Made by a program: the position numbers and the translations under genes. Shown here piece by piece: positions 26,546 through 34,349 of a DNA stretch of 64,000 nucleotides. Source of the DNA: Syntrophobacterales bacterium (GTDB lineage: Bacteria > Desulfobacterota > Desulfobaccia > Desulfobaccales > 0-14-0-80-60-11). The stretch lies in the NCBI GenBank assembly GCA_023512475.1, contig JAILZL010000002.1, positions 62,001 through 126,000 of the forward strand, written 5' to 3'. Within the stretch, counting starts at the first letter, position 1; the number at the start of each line of letters is the position of its first letter. Under the pieces are notes generated by a model. It saw only the letters and a list, made by a program, of their open reading frames with translations, searched no databases and had not been told where the DNA came from.

Positions 26546-28611
26546 GTGCGCCAGTCCTCCCCCAGATCGCCCCGCCGGCGGTAGCGCTCCATCAGCCGGG
26601 AACAGAAACACTCCTCCGTGGCTGTGGCCAGGGCCGGGAGCAATTTCAGGGCCAGCTCCCCGAAGGCGGCCTCCACCGCCTGCACCCGGGCCGTCTCCTC
26701 CTCCGTGGCCAGACCTTCAAAGAGCACCCCCGGCTGATACGGCCGCGGTGCCACCCCTTCGGCAAAATTCACCACATAGCAGAGGGCCACATAACAGAGT
26801 TCCAGCTCCCGGGCCAGAAAGACCTCCGGCACCAGGGTCTGCCCCACCAGATCGCCGCCCAGAAGCTTCAGCTTGCGGATCTCCGCCACCGTCTCCAAAC
26901 GGGGGCCGGTGGTGGCGGCATAGACCCCGCCGTCATGCACCGGGAAGGGGCAGCCCTCAAGGGCCGCCAGCAGGGCCCGGCGCAGGGAGGGGCAGAAGAC
27001 CGGCTGGTGGCGGATGAACCCCGGCCCCCGGCCGGGGAAAAAGGTGTAGGGCCCATGGGTGGTCTCATCCAGGATGTCATGGGGTACCACCAGATGCCCC
27101 GGGGCCATGGCCGGGTTAATGGCCCCGGGCGCACACCAGGCCAGGATGCGCCGCACCCCCAGGGTCTTGAGGGCGTACAGATTGGCCCGGTCATTGACAA
27201 AGGGGGCCGAGACCTCGTAGCCCGCCTCCCCGTGCCGGGAGAGCACCGCAAAGCGCAGTCCCCCCTGGCGGAAGACATGCACCGGGTTGGCCTGTCCGAA
27301 GGGCGTCGTGAGGAGCCTTGACCCCTCATACTCCACCCCCCGGTCCAGAAAATCCCTATGCGCCCCCACCCGGGCGATGAGGGCCACCGGGATGGCGTCA
27401 GGCGGGGGCCAGGGGGCGGACGTCCCGGGGGGGCAGGCGCTATTTCCCCTCTCCCCCCCGGCAGGGGGTTGCGGCGCGGCCGCACCTTCGGGGGGCGTCT
27501 CCGGGGGAAAGGCCCCGGCGGACGCCTGGGCAGGGCGGGCCTCCCGGATATTCCCCTCCACCGGCCGGTAGAGGTGGTCCCGCTGCCGGGGGGTATAGCC
27601 GGCCTGCGAAATCAGGCGCACGATCTCCTCCCGGGAGAGGCGGAAGGTGACCCCGGTGGCGGCCACCACGTTTTCCTCGATCATGGTGGAGCCGAAGTCA
27701 TCGGCGCCGAACTCCAACGCCACCTGAGCCACCTTGTCCCCCTGGGTCACCCAGGAGACCTGCAGGTGGGGGATATTGTCCAGCACCAGGCGGGAGACGG
27801 CCAGGGTCCGGAGGTATTCGTGGGCCCCCACCGCCTCGCCCCCCAGGGCGGTGCCCCCGGGCTGGAAGGTCCAGGGGATGAAGGCGGTGAACCCTCCGGT
27901 CCGGTCCTGCAGCTCCCGGAGTTTGAGGAGATGCTCGGTGCGCTCCGCCCGGGTCTCCAGGTGGCCGAACATCATGGTGGCGGTGGTGCGCAGCCCCAGA
28001 CGGTGGGCCGTTTCCATGACCTGAAGCCACTGGGCGGCGGTGGCCTTGCCCGGGGAAAGGAGCCGGCGCACGCCATCGCACAAAATCTCCGCCCCGCCTC
28101 CGGGAATGGAGGTGAGCCCTGCGGCCATGAGGCGCCTCAGCACCTCCTTAAGGCCAAGGCCGCTTTGGTGGGCGAAAAAGACGATCTCCGGGGGGGAAAA
28201 GCCGTGCACCTGCAGGCCGTAACCCCGGATGAAGGCCACCAGGTCCTCGTAAAAGGACAGGGGGAGGTCGGGATGGAGGCCGCCCTGCAGGAGGATACCG
28301 GTGCCGCCCAGCTCCCGGGTCTCGGCGAGTTTGCGGGCCAGTTCCTCCCGGCTCAGCACATAGCCCCCGGGGTGCCCCGGAGGACGGTAGAAGGCACAGA
28401 AGCGGCAGCCGGAGAGGCAGATGTTGGTGTAGTTGATGTTGCGGTCAGAGACAAAGGTGACCACCCGTTCCGGATGGAGGCGGAAGCGCACCCGCCGGGC
28501 CAGGCTGCCCAACAGGAGCAGGTCCAGATCCCAGAGGGCCAGGGCCTCCATGGGGGAGAGGCGCTCCCCGGCCAGGATTTTCTCGACAGCGGTGGCGGCC
28601 AGACGGTCCAT
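26533..28611 (-). CDS. mqnC: Fusion of MqnC (radical SAM) with a nucleoside phosphorylase/hydrolase domain
   Basis: A 692-residue two-part protein. Residues 1-360 are a radical-SAM enzyme of the MqnC type (cyclic dehypoxanthinylfutalosine synthase), with Cys65, Cys69 and Cys72 in the CX3CX2C cluster motif and LQGGLHPDLPLSFYEDL. A Pro/Gly/Ala-rich linker spans about 368-415. Residues 416-670 are a purine-nucleoside/MTA phosphorylase fold: SRHGEAGYEV, ANLYALKTLGV, HDGGVYAATTGPRLET and VPEVFLARELELCY. Where MTA phosphorylase has the base-binding TDYDCW, this reads VNFAEG (Asn615), which suggests a 6-oxopurine. It may therefore cleave futalosine, handing the product to the MqnC half. The stop/start junctions with neighbours are overlaps. 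Confidence 0.9.
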   Translation of the reverse strand: MDRLAATAVEKILAGERLSPMEALALWDLDLLLLGSLARRVRFRLHPERVVTFVSDRNINYTNICLSGCRFCAFYRPPGHPGGYVLSREELARKLAETRELGGTGILLQGGLHPDLPLSFYEDLVAFIRGYGLQVHGFSPPEIVFFAHQSGLGLKEVLRRLMAAGLTSIPGGGAEILCDGVRRLLSPGKATAAQWLQVMETAHRLGLRTTATMMFGHLETRAERTEHLLKLRELQDRTGGFTAFIPWTFQPGGTALGGEAVGAHEYLRTLAVSRLVLDNIPHLQVSWVTQGDKVAQVALEFGADDFGSTMIEENVVAATGVTFRLSREEIVRLISQAGYTPRQRDHLYRPVEGNIREARPAQASAGAFPPETPPEGAAAPQPPAGGERGNSACPPGTSAPWPPPDAIPVALIARVGAHRDFLDRGVEYEGSRLLTTPFGQANPVHVFRQGGLRFAVLSRHGEAGYEVSAPFVNDRANLYALKTLGVRRILAWCAPGAINPAMAPGHLVVPHDILDETTHGPYTFFPGRGPGFIRHQPVFCPSLRRALLAALEGCPFPVHDGGVYAATTGPRLETVAEIRKLKLLGGDLVGQTLVPEVFLARELELCYVALCYVVNFAEGVAPRPYQPGVLFEGLATEEETARVQAVEAAFGELALKLLPALATATEECFCSRLMERYRRRGDLGEDWRTWFP

Positions 28612-29708
28612 CAGGAAATCACGTTATACAGGGTGTCCCGCTCCACCGGCTCGCAGCCCGCCTCTCGGATGAGGCGCTCCAGGGCCTGGCGGGGCAGCCC
28701 GGTGGGGGTCTGGGCCCCGGCCATGTGGGTGATGCGCTCCTCAATGACCGTGCCGTCTATGTCATCGGCCCCGAAGGTGAGGGAGAGCTGGGCCAGCTTG
28801 GGTCCGATCATGATCCAGAAGGACTTGATGTGGGGGAAATTGTCCAGCATCAGCCGGGCCACGGCGATGGTTTTCAGGTCATCGAAACCGGTGGTGTGGC
28901 TCAGGTGGGAGAGCCCGGTGTTGGCCGGATGGAAGGCCAGGGGGATGAAGGTGAGAAAGCCCCCGGTCTCGTCCTGGGCCGCCCGCAGGCGCAGCAGGTG
29001 TTCCACCCGCTCCTCCAGGGTCTCCAGGTGGCCGTAGAGCATGGTGGCGTTGGTCCTGAGCCCCAGGCGATGGGCGGTCTGGGCCACCTGAAGCCAACCC
29101 TCGGGGGAGAGCTTCCTGGGGCAGAGCTCCCGGCGGATGCGGCTGCTGAAGACCTCCGCGCCGCCCCCGGGGAGCGAACCCAGACCCGCCTCCTTCAGGG
29201 CCTCCAGGGTGTCCGCCACCGACAGGCCGGCCAGCTCTGCCAGATGCGCGATCTCCACGCAGGTGAAGGCCTGCAGATGCACCGTGGGCCGGAGGCGCTT
29301 GATGCCCCGGAGCATCTCCAGATAATAGGAGAAGGGGAGATCCGGGTGCAGCCCCCCCACGATGTGGATTTCGGTGATGGGCTCATGCAGCCGCGCCTCG
29401 ATCTTGGCGAAGATCTCCTCCAGGCTCATCTCGTAGGCCTGGGGGTCCCCCTTGGGTTTGCCGAAGGCGCAGAAACGGCAGCCGTTGACGCAGACGTTGG
29501 AGTAATTGAGGTGCTGGTTGTAGATGTAGTAGGCCCGGTCGCCGTGCAGGCGGCGGCGCACCAGGTTCGCCAGGAAGCCCACCCCCAGAAGATCCGGGCT
29601 GCGGTAGAGGGTGAGCCCGTCCTCGAAGTCCAGGCGCTCCTGGGCCATGACCTTGTCATAAACAGGGAGGAGGGCGGCATCCGAAATGTAAGGTTCCGGT
29701 CCGGTCAT
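28611..29708 (-). CDS. mqnE: Aminofutalosine synthase MqnE
   Basis: A 365-residue radical-SAM enzyme that joins 3-enolpyruvyl-benzoate to the adenosyl group of SAM. The cluster motif is Cys73-Cys77-Cys80 in NVCVNGCRFCAF. HIVGGLHPDLPFSYY, SLPGGGAEVF and RTNATMLYGHLET follow the MqnE/CofH/MqnC pattern. ATG 29708 is chosen because GGGAGAG precedes it and it gives the usual N-terminus. It is joined to the mqnC fusion by TGATG. CofH is the main alternative, excluded by the mqnA, deaminase and mqnC neighbours. Confidence 0.93.
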   Translation of the reverse strand: MTGPEPYISDAALLPVYDKVMAQERLDFEDGLTLYRSPDLLGVGFLANLVRRRLHGDRAYYIYNQHLNYSNVCVNGCRFCAFGKPKGDPQAYEMSLEEIFAKIEARLHEPITEIHIVGGLHPDLPFSYYLEMLRGIKRLRPTVHLQAFTCVEIAHLAELAGLSVADTLEALKEAGLGSLPGGGAEVFSSRIRRELCPRKLSPEGWLQVAQTAHRLGLRTNATMLYGHLETLEERVEHLLRLRAAQDETGGFLTFIPLAFHPANTGLSHLSHTTGFDDLKTIAVARLMLDNFPHIKSFWIMIGPKLAQLSLTFGADDIDGTVIEERITHMAGAQTPTGLPRQALERLIREAGCEPVERDTLYNVIS

Positions 29709-29799
29709 GATTCTCTCCCGCCGCGCAGGCGCGGCATGTGGTGAGACGACGGCAAAAACGCCCGGCCGGCAGGCGGAGCCTGAATCCCCGGCTGCCGGG

Positions 29800-30489
29800 T
29801 CAGCCCGGGTTTCCTTCCCCTTTTGCGCCTGCGGCGGCGGGGGGCGCCAGCCCCCGGCGCAGCAGCTCGATGAGCTCCCGGCCCCGGGCGGCCACCTCCT
29901 CCGGCGCCGCCCGGTCCAGACCCAGGGTGACGTCAAAGGCGGGCATGGCCACTGCCTGCAGGAACCGGTCCAGCACCGCGTCCAGCAGAAAGATGACCGC
30001 CTCCCGGGGCACATCGGCCCGGATCTCCCCCCGGCTCAAGCCCTGGCGCACCAGGGAGGTGAAGTAGTCCGCGGCGAAGCGGCGCACCGCCTGCAACAGC
30101 TCCTGGCGCCGGGGGGTGCGCTGATCATAGAGAATCCGGAGATACAGGCCGAAGAGCCGGGGGTGCCGACGGATGAAATCCACCCCGGCCCCCAGCGATT
30201 TCTCCAGCCGGGTGAAGACGTCGGCCTCCCGGGTCTCCTCCTTCACGCTGAGGAGAGTGCGCCGCACCACCCCCACCGCCACCTCAAAAAGGTAGAGAAA
30301 AATTCCCTGTTTGTCGGTAAAATACTGATACAGGGAGCCCTTGGCGATGCCGGAGGCCGCCACCACCGCATTGAGGCTGGCCTGCTCATAGCCCTTGTCG
30401 GCAAACTCCGCCAGGGCCGCGTCAATGATGCGCTCCCGCTTTTCCGGGGGCAGATTGAGGAAGGTGGGGCGGACCGGGGACGTCTCCAT
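29800..30489 (-). CDS. TetR-family transcriptional regulator
   Basis: A 229-residue repressor-like protein. The N-terminal helix-turn-helix (RIIDAALAEFADKGYEQASLNAVVAASGIAKGSLYQYFTDKQ) is at about residues 19-60; the remaining helical domain would bind a ligand. It is the first gene of the minus-strand menaquinone run, 91 bases before mqnE, and diverges from the XXXCH-ferredoxin-AOR genes. A perfect seven-base inverted repeat covers its start codon, suggesting autoregulation. The Ala/Pro-rich C-terminal tail is unusual. Effector and targets are unknown. Confidence 0.92.
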   Translation of the reverse strand: METSPVRPTFLNLPPEKRERIIDAALAEFADKGYEQASLNAVVAASGIAKGSLYQYFTDKQGIFLYLFEVAVGVVRRTLLSVKEETREADVFTRLEKSLGAGVDFIRRHPRLFGLYLRILYDQRTPRRQELLQAVRRFAADYFTSLVRQGLSRGEIRADVPREAVIFLLDAVLDRFLQAVAMPAFDVTLGLDRAAPEEVAARGRELIELLRRGLAPPAAAGAKGEGNPG

Positions 30490-30506
30490 ATGACCACCTG
30501 GTCATA
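30489..30506. promoter_or_regulatory. Probable TetR operator (palindrome)
   Basis: TATGACC (30489-30495) and GGTCATA (30500-30506) form a perfect inverted repeat with a four-base centre. It runs from the first base of the tetR start codon to the -10 region of the tetR promoter. The size and symmetry fit TetR-family operators, and it lies between divergent operons. Confidence 0.65.
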
Positions 30507-30530
30507 CCATACCTGCCGGAAGGTTGTCAA
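30501..30530 (-). promoter_or_regulatory. tetR promoter
   Basis: On the minus strand, a perfect TTGACA (30530 to 30525) is followed 18 bases later by TATGAC (30506 to 30501), a four-of-six -10 inside the palindrome. Transcription would begin near 30494, only about five bases before the ATG, so the mRNA would be leaderless or nearly so. Confidence 0.55.
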
Positions 30531-30570
30531 GCTATCGGTCTGAAAACCGGCCTTGGACACCGAGGAGGGC

Positions 30571-31128
30571 ATGGAGGATACGCGGCATTTCGGCCTGGAC
30601 GAATTGGCGGATTATCTGGAGGGCCTGGCCCGGCAGCTGAAAAGCCGGAGTTTGACGGTGGCGGGCGAGCGCTTCAGCCTCTCCGGGGATCTGGAAGGCA
30701 AGGTGGAGCTGTGGGCCGCGGACGGGCGGTTCGGCCTGAAACTGAAGGCCAGATGGTCCCGGGGCCCGGTCCCCGGGAGACCTCCCCGCCCCCACGGGCC
30801 TGTGCCCCGGCCGGGCATAGCACCCCCGCAGGCCCCGGCGCGTGGGTTTAAGGAGATCAAAAAGCGGTTGGGGCGGGTTTTTGGCCAGCTTAAAAAAGCC
30901 GCGGCTCAAGGGGAACTGCCCCCTGCGGCCCTGGTCGGGGAGTTTTTGACCCTTTCCCGGGACTCGGCCCGGTTCGCCGAGCCGCGGTGGGAGCCCCAGA
31001 TGCAGGAGTTCCTGGACCACGCCGACAACCTGGAGCGGGCCTGCGCCCACGGCCACCTGGAGCTCTTCGCCCACGAGCTGAGGGATCTGGAGAGCCGTAT
31101 GCGCACCTGCCATGAGGAGTTTGCCTGA
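30571..31128 (+). CDS. XXXCH-domain-like protein with amphi-Trp-like N-terminus
   Basis: A 185-residue protein of unknown function. Residues 5-70 (LDELADYLEGLARQLKS and a following beta-rich part ending in LKARW) resemble amphi-Trp-type small domains. A Pro/Arg-rich linker follows. The last 80 residues are helical and end in SRMRTCHEEF, like the XXXCH domain of deltaproteobacterial proteins that ends in a Cys-His pair. Both family matches are from memory of the patterns. ATG 30571 is preferred over TTG 30553 because GAGGAGG lies just upstream. The stop overlaps the ferredoxin start (TGATG), so it is translated with the ferredoxin and AOR genes. Confidence 0.7.
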   Translation: MEDTRHFGLDELADYLEGLARQLKSRSLTVAGERFSLSGDLEGKVELWAADGRFGLKLKARWSRGPVPGRPPRPHGPVPRPGIAPPQAPARGFKEIKKRLGRVFGQLKKAAAQGELPPAALVGEFLTLSRDSARFAEPRWEPQMQEFLDHADNLERACAHGHLELFAHELRDLESRMRTCHEEFA

Positions 31129-31559
31129 TGGCGGTGAAGATTCTCACCACCCCCCGCCTGGAGCGCTGCATCGGCTGTTACTCCTGCTCTTTGGCCTGCG
31201 CCCGCCTGGTGCACCGGCGGCTGTCCTGGGAGACCGCCGGCATCCGCATCTTCACCTCCGGAGGGCTGTCCACCGGGTTTGAGGCCAAGGTCTGTCTGGC
31301 CTGCGAGCCGCCGCCCTGTGCTGCGGCCTGCCCCACCGGCGCCTTCGCGCCCCGCAAAGGGGGCGGGGTGGTGGTGCGGCGGCGGCTGTGCATCCGCTGC
31401 GGGGAGTGCGCCCGGGCCTGCCCGGTGGACGCCATCTCCCTGGACCCCCAGGGCGAGCCCTTCGTCTGTCTGCATTGCGGCCGCTGTGTTCCTTTCTGCC
31501 CCCATGACTGTCTGGCCATGCGGCCGGTGAGCGCCGATGGCCGGGAGGAAGCGCCATGA
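31128..31559 (+). CDS. Polyferredoxin-type 4Fe-4S protein
   Basis: A 143-residue protein with four cysteine motifs: CIGCYSCSLAC, CLACEPPPCAAACP, CIRCGECARACP and CLHCGRCVPFCP. That is enough for four 4Fe-4S clusters, as in HycB/DmsB-type electron-transfer subunits. No signal or membrane segment is seen. Its stop overlaps the AOR start by four bases (ATGA), so it is very likely the electron partner of that enzyme. Confidence 0.92.
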   Translation: MAVKILTTPRLERCIGCYSCSLACARLVHRRLSWETAGIRIFTSGGLSTGFEAKVCLACEPPPCAAACPTGAFAPRKGGGVVVRRRLCIRCGECARACPVDAISLDPQGEPFVCLHCGRCVPFCPHDCLAMRPVSADGREEAP

Positions 31560-33304
31560 TCCGGGACACCTTCCGGGTGCTGTGGGTGGATCTGGCCACC
31601 GGCAAGGGCCGGGTGGAGGAGCTCCCGGGGCGGGAGGAGGTCCTGGGCGGCAGCGGTCTGGCGGCCCGGCTCTTTGAACAATACGGCCGGCCGGAGCTCC
31701 CCTGGAACCACCCGGAGCAGCCCCTCATCTTCACCATCGGCCCCCTCACCGGCTATTTCCCTCTGATGAGCAAAACGGTGGCGGGTTTCAAGTCCCCTTA
31801 CCACGATCAGTACGCCGAAAGCCATGCCGGGGGCCGTTCCGCCCTGGCCCTGCGCTTCGCCGACCTGGACGCCCTGGTGGTCAGCGGCCGGGCCCCGCGG
31901 CCCAGCGTGCTGGGGGTGGGCTCCCGGCATCTGGAGGTGCGGGAGGCCCATTACCTGTGGGGCCGGGATGTCCTGGCGGTGGGGAAATACCTGCGCCGCA
32001 TGTTCTCCGGGGCGGGCCACCGCAGCATCCTGCGCATCGGTCCCGCCGGGGAGCAAGGCTGCGCCTATGCCTGCATCAACGTGGACACCTACCGCCACTT
32101 CGGCCGGCTGGGGGGCGGGGCGGTGATGGGGGCCAAACACCTCAAGGCCATCGTCATTCAGGGGGACGCCACCTTCCCCCTCCCCGAGGGAAAGGAGTAT
32201 GCCGCCCTTTTTGAGCGGGTCTTCCGGCTCCTCACCGACACCCCCATGATGCAGAAATACCACAACCTGGGCACCCCGGCGAATATCCGGGTCTTAAATG
32301 ACCTCAAGGCCCTGCCCTGGCGCAACCTCACCGCCACCAGCGACCCCCGGGCGGAGGAGATCAGTGGCGAGCGCTTCGCCGAGGCGGTGCTGCTGCGGAA
32401 CACCGCCTGCGCCGGCTGCCCGGTGGGCTGCATCCACCTGGGCTTTGTGCGGGAGAAGTTCCGGGCGGAAAACCGCTACTTCTTCCGGCAGATCGGCTAT
32501 GACCACGAGCCCATCTACGCCATGGGCTCCATGCTGGGGGTGACGGACGCCTTCCAGGTGCTGCGTCTCATTGAGACCACAGACCGGCTGGGGCTGGACG
32601 TCATGAGCGCCGGGGTGGCCCTGGCCTGGGCCGTGGAGGCCTGGGAGCGGGGCCTGCTCACAGAAAGCGACACCCTGCTGCCCTTGGGGTTCGGGGACGT
32701 GCCCGCCCTGGAACAGGCCCTGCACCATCTGGCCCGGGGGGCCACCGACTTCTACCGCCTGCTGGCCCAGGGCACCGCCAAGGCCGCCGCGGTCTATGGC
32801 GGCGGGGATTTTGCCTGCGTCCTGGGGCAGGAGATGGCCGGCTACGCCACCGGCGAGGTCTTTTTCGTCTCCCAGGCCCTGGGCTTCCGCCATTCCCACC
32901 TGGACGCCGCCGGCTACTCTTTTGACCAGAAGGCCCGGGAACGGCGGGTGGAGGAGGCCCTGGACTACCTTCTGGCCGAGGAGCGCCAGCGGGTGATCCT
33001 CACCTCCCTGGTGGCCTGCCTCTTTGCCCGGGAGGTCTATCGCCCGGAGCTGGTGGCGGAATGTCTGGCGGTTCTGGGCTACGGGGAGCTGGCGGCCCGC
33101 CTGGGCGAAGTGGGGGAGGCCATCCAGCGCCGGCGCTGGCGCCTGAAGCTCGCCACCGGCTATGACCCCGACCGGGTGGAGATCCCCCGGCGCCTCTTGG
33201 AGGTGGAGAACTGGAAGGGGAAGGTGGATGCGGACTTCATGACCGCGCTGAAAGCCGCCTATGCCCGGGTCATCCGGGAGCTGGGCCGGCCGGCGCAGGG
33301 CTGA
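31556..33304 (+). CDS. Aldehyde:ferredoxin oxidoreductase family protein (tungsten type)
   Basis: A 582-residue AOR-family enzyme, which oxidises aldehydes with a tungsto-bis-pterin and a 4Fe-4S cluster. The N-terminal domain shows GPLTGYFPLMSK, SHAGGRSALALRFADLDALVVSG and RIGPAGEQGCAYACI, typical of the family. Cys285, Cys288 and Cys292 (CAGCPVGC) and a later Cys in FACVLGQEMAGYATGE are the cluster ligands. Substrate cannot be read from sequence. The paired polyferredoxin suggests a subunit arrangement like WOR5- or AOR-complexes. Gene order XXXCH, ferredoxin, AOR with stop/start overlaps indicates one operon. Confidence 0.92.
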   Translation: MIRDTFRVLWVDLATGKGRVEELPGREEVLGGSGLAARLFEQYGRPELPWNHPEQPLIFTIGPLTGYFPLMSKTVAGFKSPYHDQYAESHAGGRSALALRFADLDALVVSGRAPRPSVLGVGSRHLEVREAHYLWGRDVLAVGKYLRRMFSGAGHRSILRIGPAGEQGCAYACINVDTYRHFGRLGGGAVMGAKHLKAIVIQGDATFPLPEGKEYAALFERVFRLLTDTPMMQKYHNLGTPANIRVLNDLKALPWRNLTATSDPRAEEISGERFAEAVLLRNTACAGCPVGCIHLGFVREKFRAENRYFFRQIGYDHEPIYAMGSMLGVTDAFQVLRLIETTDRLGLDVMSAGVALAWAVEAWERGLLTESDTLLPLGFGDVPALEQALHHLARGATDFYRLLAQGTAKAAAVYGGGDFACVLGQEMAGYATGEVFFVSQALGFRHSHLDAAGYSFDQKARERRVEEALDYLLAEERQRVILTSLVACLFAREVYRPELVAECLAVLGYGELAARLGEVGEAIQRRRWRLKLATGYDPDRVEIPRRLLEVENWKGKVDADFMTALKAAYARVIRELGRPAQG

Positions 33305-33385
33305 CCTCCGGGAGCCCACAGGCGGAGATCCCCGGCCTTTGCTCTTCGCCCTCCCTGAAAGCGAGGGGGATTAGGCGACAGGGGC

Positions 33386-33425
33386 GCGAGGGGGAAGGGC
33401 CGTTCTGCTCCGCCGTCCCCCTCGC
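33386..33425. terminator. Inverted repeat between convergent genes
   Basis: GCGAGGGGG (33386-33394) pairs perfectly with CCCCCTCGC (33417-33425) across a 22-base loop. A second GCGAGGGGG at 33361-33369 could pair with the same partner. It lies between the AOR stop and the convergent small Cys gene, so a bidirectional terminator is plausible, although no T run follows. Confidence 0.4.
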
Positions 33426-33435
33426 CCCGATCCCC

Positions 33436-33645
33436 TTACGGAGCCGGCGGGGCCAGGCAGGGGGGCGGGGTGTCGGTGAGCCGGTCCGGCCAGGCATAGG
33501 CGCAGAAGAGGTAGACCTGATCCTCGGAGCCGCTGGAAAACCACTTGCTGGCGAGATACGGGCAGGTACAGCAGACCTCCGGGACCTCATCCTGGTCCAC
33601 TCCCGGCAGACTGACGCTCAGGTGGCGGAATTCCTCCGGGCGCAT
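33436..33645 (-). CDS. Small cysteine-containing protein of unknown function
   Basis: A 69-residue protein, not recognised. It begins MRPEEFRHLSVSLPG and has a central VCCTCPYLASKWF and VYLFCAYAW, four Cys in all, then a Pro-rich tail. The Cys spacing (CCxC, then about 22 residues to one Cys) could hold a metal or disulphides. Support for a real gene is an excellent AAGGAGG ribosome site five bases before ATG 33645 and its own divergent upstream region. It converges with the AOR gene. Confidence 0.65.
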   Translation of the reverse strand: MRPEEFRHLSVSLPGVDQDEVPEVCCTCPYLASKWFSSGSEDQVYLFCAYAWPDRLTDTPPPCLAPPAP

Positions 33646-33742
33646 CGGTTCCTCCTTCGGTGGAACCCCTCCGCTGGGGTTCGAAGACAGCCGCCGCCGA
33701 GGAGCCGGTGGGGTGGCCGGCCATCTCATCTGGGAGGAGGGT

Positions 33743-34207
33743 ATGACCACGGAACACGCGGACCGGGGCGCCGCCGAGGCCCTCACGGCGGTGGCCGATC
33801 GCTACTGTTTCGTCTGCGGCCCGGACAATCCCCGGGGCCTCCGGATCAAGGTGCGCTATGAGCCCGAGGAGCAGGCGGCTCACAGCGAGCTCACCCTGCC
33901 CCGGGAGTTCCAGGGCTGGGCCGATCTCATCCACGGCGGCATCCTGGCCACGCTCCTCGATGAGATGATGGCCCATGCGGTGTGGCGCTTCGCCGGCCCC
34001 GGCGTCACCCTGTCCATGGAAGTGCGCTTCCACACCCCCCTCAAACCCGGAGAGGCCATCCGGGTGCGGGGGGTGCTGAGCCCCGGAAACGGCCGCCGCC
34101 GCCAGGCCGAGGCGGAGATCCTGCGGCTGACGGACGGCAAAAGGATCGCCAGCGGCCGGAGCCGCTTCCTGCTTTTGGAGGAGAAGCCCACCTTCCGGGC
34201 CACCTGA
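33743..34207 (+). CDS. PaaI-like hotdog-fold thioesterase
   Basis: A 154-residue single-hotdog protein. The signature DLIHGGILATLLDEMMAHAV (about residues 55-75) holds the central helix with the usual HGG loop and Asp/Glu. The N-terminal YCFVCGPDNPRGL is a frequent CxxC-bearing lead of this subgroup. It probably hydrolyses an acyl- or aroyl-CoA thioester; the substrate is not clear. ATG 33743 has GGAGGAGGG seven bases upstream. An inverted repeat, GAACCCC/GGGGTTC (33663-33682), lies in the gap shared with the divergent small Cys gene. Confidence 0.9.
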   Translation: MTTEHADRGAAEALTAVADRYCFVCGPDNPRGLRIKVRYEPEEQAAHSELTLPREFQGWADLIHGGILATLLDEMMAHAVWRFAGPGVTLSMEVRFHTPLKPGEAIRVRGVLSPGNGRRRQAEAEILRLTDGKRIASGRSRFLLLEEKPTFRAT

Positions 34208-34349
34208 GGGCCCCGGGGCGCCAGGGGGGGCCTTCCCGGGGATGGCCGCGAAGGGTAAGGGATGGGGCAAGGGGCAAACGCAGCCCGCCGCTCCCGGGCC
34301 CCTCTCCCCCAAGTGCCCGATTCCCATCTTTTCCTGTTCCCTGACGCCG

